From contig NZ_JAUDRJ010000003.1 in the NCBI RefSeq assembly GCF_030382115.1, positions 3,684,491 through 3,690,874 on the forward strand: a stretch of DNA of 6,384 nucleotides. The letters are read 5' to 3'. Source of the DNA: Nostoc sp. GT001 (GTDB taxonomy: Bacteria; Cyanobacteriota; Cyanobacteriia; Cyanobacteriales; Nostocaceae). Shown here one piece after another: positions 5,488 through 6,384 of this stretch. Position numbers and translations under genes: made by a program. Numbering within the stretch: position 1 is the stretch's first letter; every line of letters starts with the position of its first letter. The notes under the pieces are model-generated. The model was given only the letters and a program-made list of their open reading frames with translations, was not told where the DNA came from and searched no databases.

Positions 5488-6360
5488 CTACAAATACTTC
5501 TGCAACAATAACCCTAACTTTTCCTTCGTCGCTGCGGGTGCTTTATCCAACTGAGTCAAAATCGCATACTGCAACGCCGAATGCGCCTCACTGGTTGGCG
5601 GATTTTCACTCAAGCGTCGCACAGTTTCTTGAATCACCTTTTGAGCATTCACAGCATTCCGCAGCAAATTGCCAATCACCATCTCCACTGTCACACTGTC
5701 ATGGTCTGGATGCCAACAATCATAATCTGTCACCAGCGCTAAAGTTGAGTATGCAATTTCCGCTTCCCTTGCCAACTTCGCCTCTGGTAAATTCGTCATC
5801 CCAATGATTGTTGCACCCCAACTGCGATAAAGATTCGATTCTGCCTTAGTGGAAAAAGCTGGCCCTTCCATGCACACATAAGTGCCGCCGCGATGGAGAG
5901 TAACTTCTGGTAAATTGAGAGATGCGATCGCATCTGCCAACACACTAGCCAAATTCTTACAAATCGGATCGCCAAAAGCAATGTGAGCCACAATTCCCTC
6001 ACCGAAAAACGTTGAAATCCGATTTTTTGTTCTATCAATAAACTGATCTGGCACCACCATATCAAGTGGTTTCGCCTCTTCCTTCAAGGAACCCACAGCA
6101 CTAGCTGAAATTAAATACTTTACACCCAATTGCTTCATCGCATAGATATTAGCGCGAAACGGTAACTCAGAGGGTAAAAGCGTGTGATTGCGGCCATGAC
6201 GCGCTAAAAAGGCTACCCGTGTACCATCCAAAGTCCCCAGAATCAAAGCATCAGAAGGTGAACCAAAAGGAGTCTCAATTTGCACCTCTTCAACATCTTT
6301 GAGGGCATCCATTTTGTAAAGACCGCTACCACCTATAATCCCAATACTAGCTTGAGCCAT
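5488..6360 (-). CDS. mtnP: S-methyl-5'-thioadenosine phosphorylase
   Basis: A 290-aa cytoplasmic enzyme of the purine nucleoside phosphorylase/MTAP family. It cleaves S-methyl-5'-thioadenosine with phosphate to adenine and 5-methylthioribose-1-phosphate, clearing the by-product of polyamine and related S-adenosylmethionine-using reactions and feeding methionine and adenine salvage. Family motifs in order: GIIGGSGLY (7-15, phosphate-binding loop with S12), [20 protein letters not shown] (53-71, R54/H55), ISASAVGSL (84-92), PDQFIDRT (104-111), [18 protein letters not shown] (158-175), [15 protein letters not shown] (187-201) and [10 protein letters not shown] (211-220). D212 and D214 match the aspartates that contact the adenine base in MTAP and distinguish adenine-specific members. 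Length is normal for the family. The start is the ATG whose reverse complement is CAT at 6358-6360; no strong Shine-Dalgarno sequence is visible in the 24 bp upstream that remain in the window. It is convergent with the CHASE2 gene and probably unrelated to it. Confidence 0.95.
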   Translation of the reverse strand: MAQASIGIIGGSGLYKMDALKDVEEVQIETPFGSPSDALILGTLDGTRVAFLARHGRNHTLLPSELPFRANIYAMKQLGVKYLISASAVGSLKEEAKPLDMVVPDQFIDRTKNRISTFFGEGIVAHIAFGDPICKNLASVLADAIASLNLPEVTLHRGGTYVCMEGPAFSTKAESNLYRSWGATIIGMTNLPEAKLAREAEIAYSTLALVTDYDCWHPDHDSVTVEMVIGNLLRNAVNAQKVIQETVRRLSENPPTSEAHSALQYAILTQLDKAPAATKEKLGLLLQKYL

Positions 6361-6384
6361 GATTCTGAACCGTTCTTTGCCGAT

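Noticed and set aside
5538..6065. Short open frames at 5538-5807 (+) and 5796-6065 (-)
   Set aside because: Both lie within mtnP, whose frame carries all MTAP-family motifs; these are shadows.
1461..6360. Functional link between mtnP and the TIR system through adenine/NAD metabolism
   Set aside because: mtnP is on the opposite strand, convergent, separated by repeats, and is a common housekeeping enzyme; proximity alone does not support a link.

Overview
The window looks like chromosomal DNA of a filamentous, Nostoc-like cyanobacterium. GCGATCGC (the HIP1 octamer) occurs eight times in 6.4 kb, the intergenic DNA is full of short palindromic repeats of the kind common in Nostocales, and the signalling proteins have cyanobacterial domain mixes (AAA-like ATPase with TIR or CHASE2). 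This assignment is inference from sequence style, not from a database match.

Layout: (1) 31-630 (+) encodes a small lipoprotein with 11-residue LEA-like repeats at its C-terminus, followed by a clear intrinsic terminator at 698-730. (2) 631-1460 is an 830-bp stretch with no credible gene. It holds a cluster of MITE-like elements: a 137-bp element between 13-bp direct repeats, a 229-bp element with 21-bp terminal inverted repeats, and a perfect 14-bp-stem palindrome. The last 265 bp is the leader of the next gene. (3) 1461-2996 (+) encodes a 511-aa protein with an N-terminal TIR domain and an AAA_35-type ATPase. (4) 2989-5253 (+) overlaps it by 8 bp, starts at GTG, and encodes a 754-aa membrane protein: AAA_35-type ATPase, TM helix, extracytoplasmic CHASE2 sensor domain, three C-terminal TM helices and no recognisable output domain. 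(5) 5254-5487 is a convergent intergenic region with four clustered HIP1 sites. (6) 5488-6360 (-) encodes S-methyl-5'-thioadenosine phosphorylase (mtnP), a housekeeping methionine/adenine-salvage enzyme.

The most interesting part is the overlapping pair 1461-5253. The soluble partner carries a possible NAD-consuming or scaffold TIR domain but no sensor, and the membrane partner carries a sensor but no output domain. Both contain the same family of ATPase. A simple reading is a two-protein signalling or defence-like system in which the CHASE2 protein senses an extracytoplasmic cue and the two AAA modules pass it to the TIR effector. The domains are seen in the sequence; the joint function is inference.
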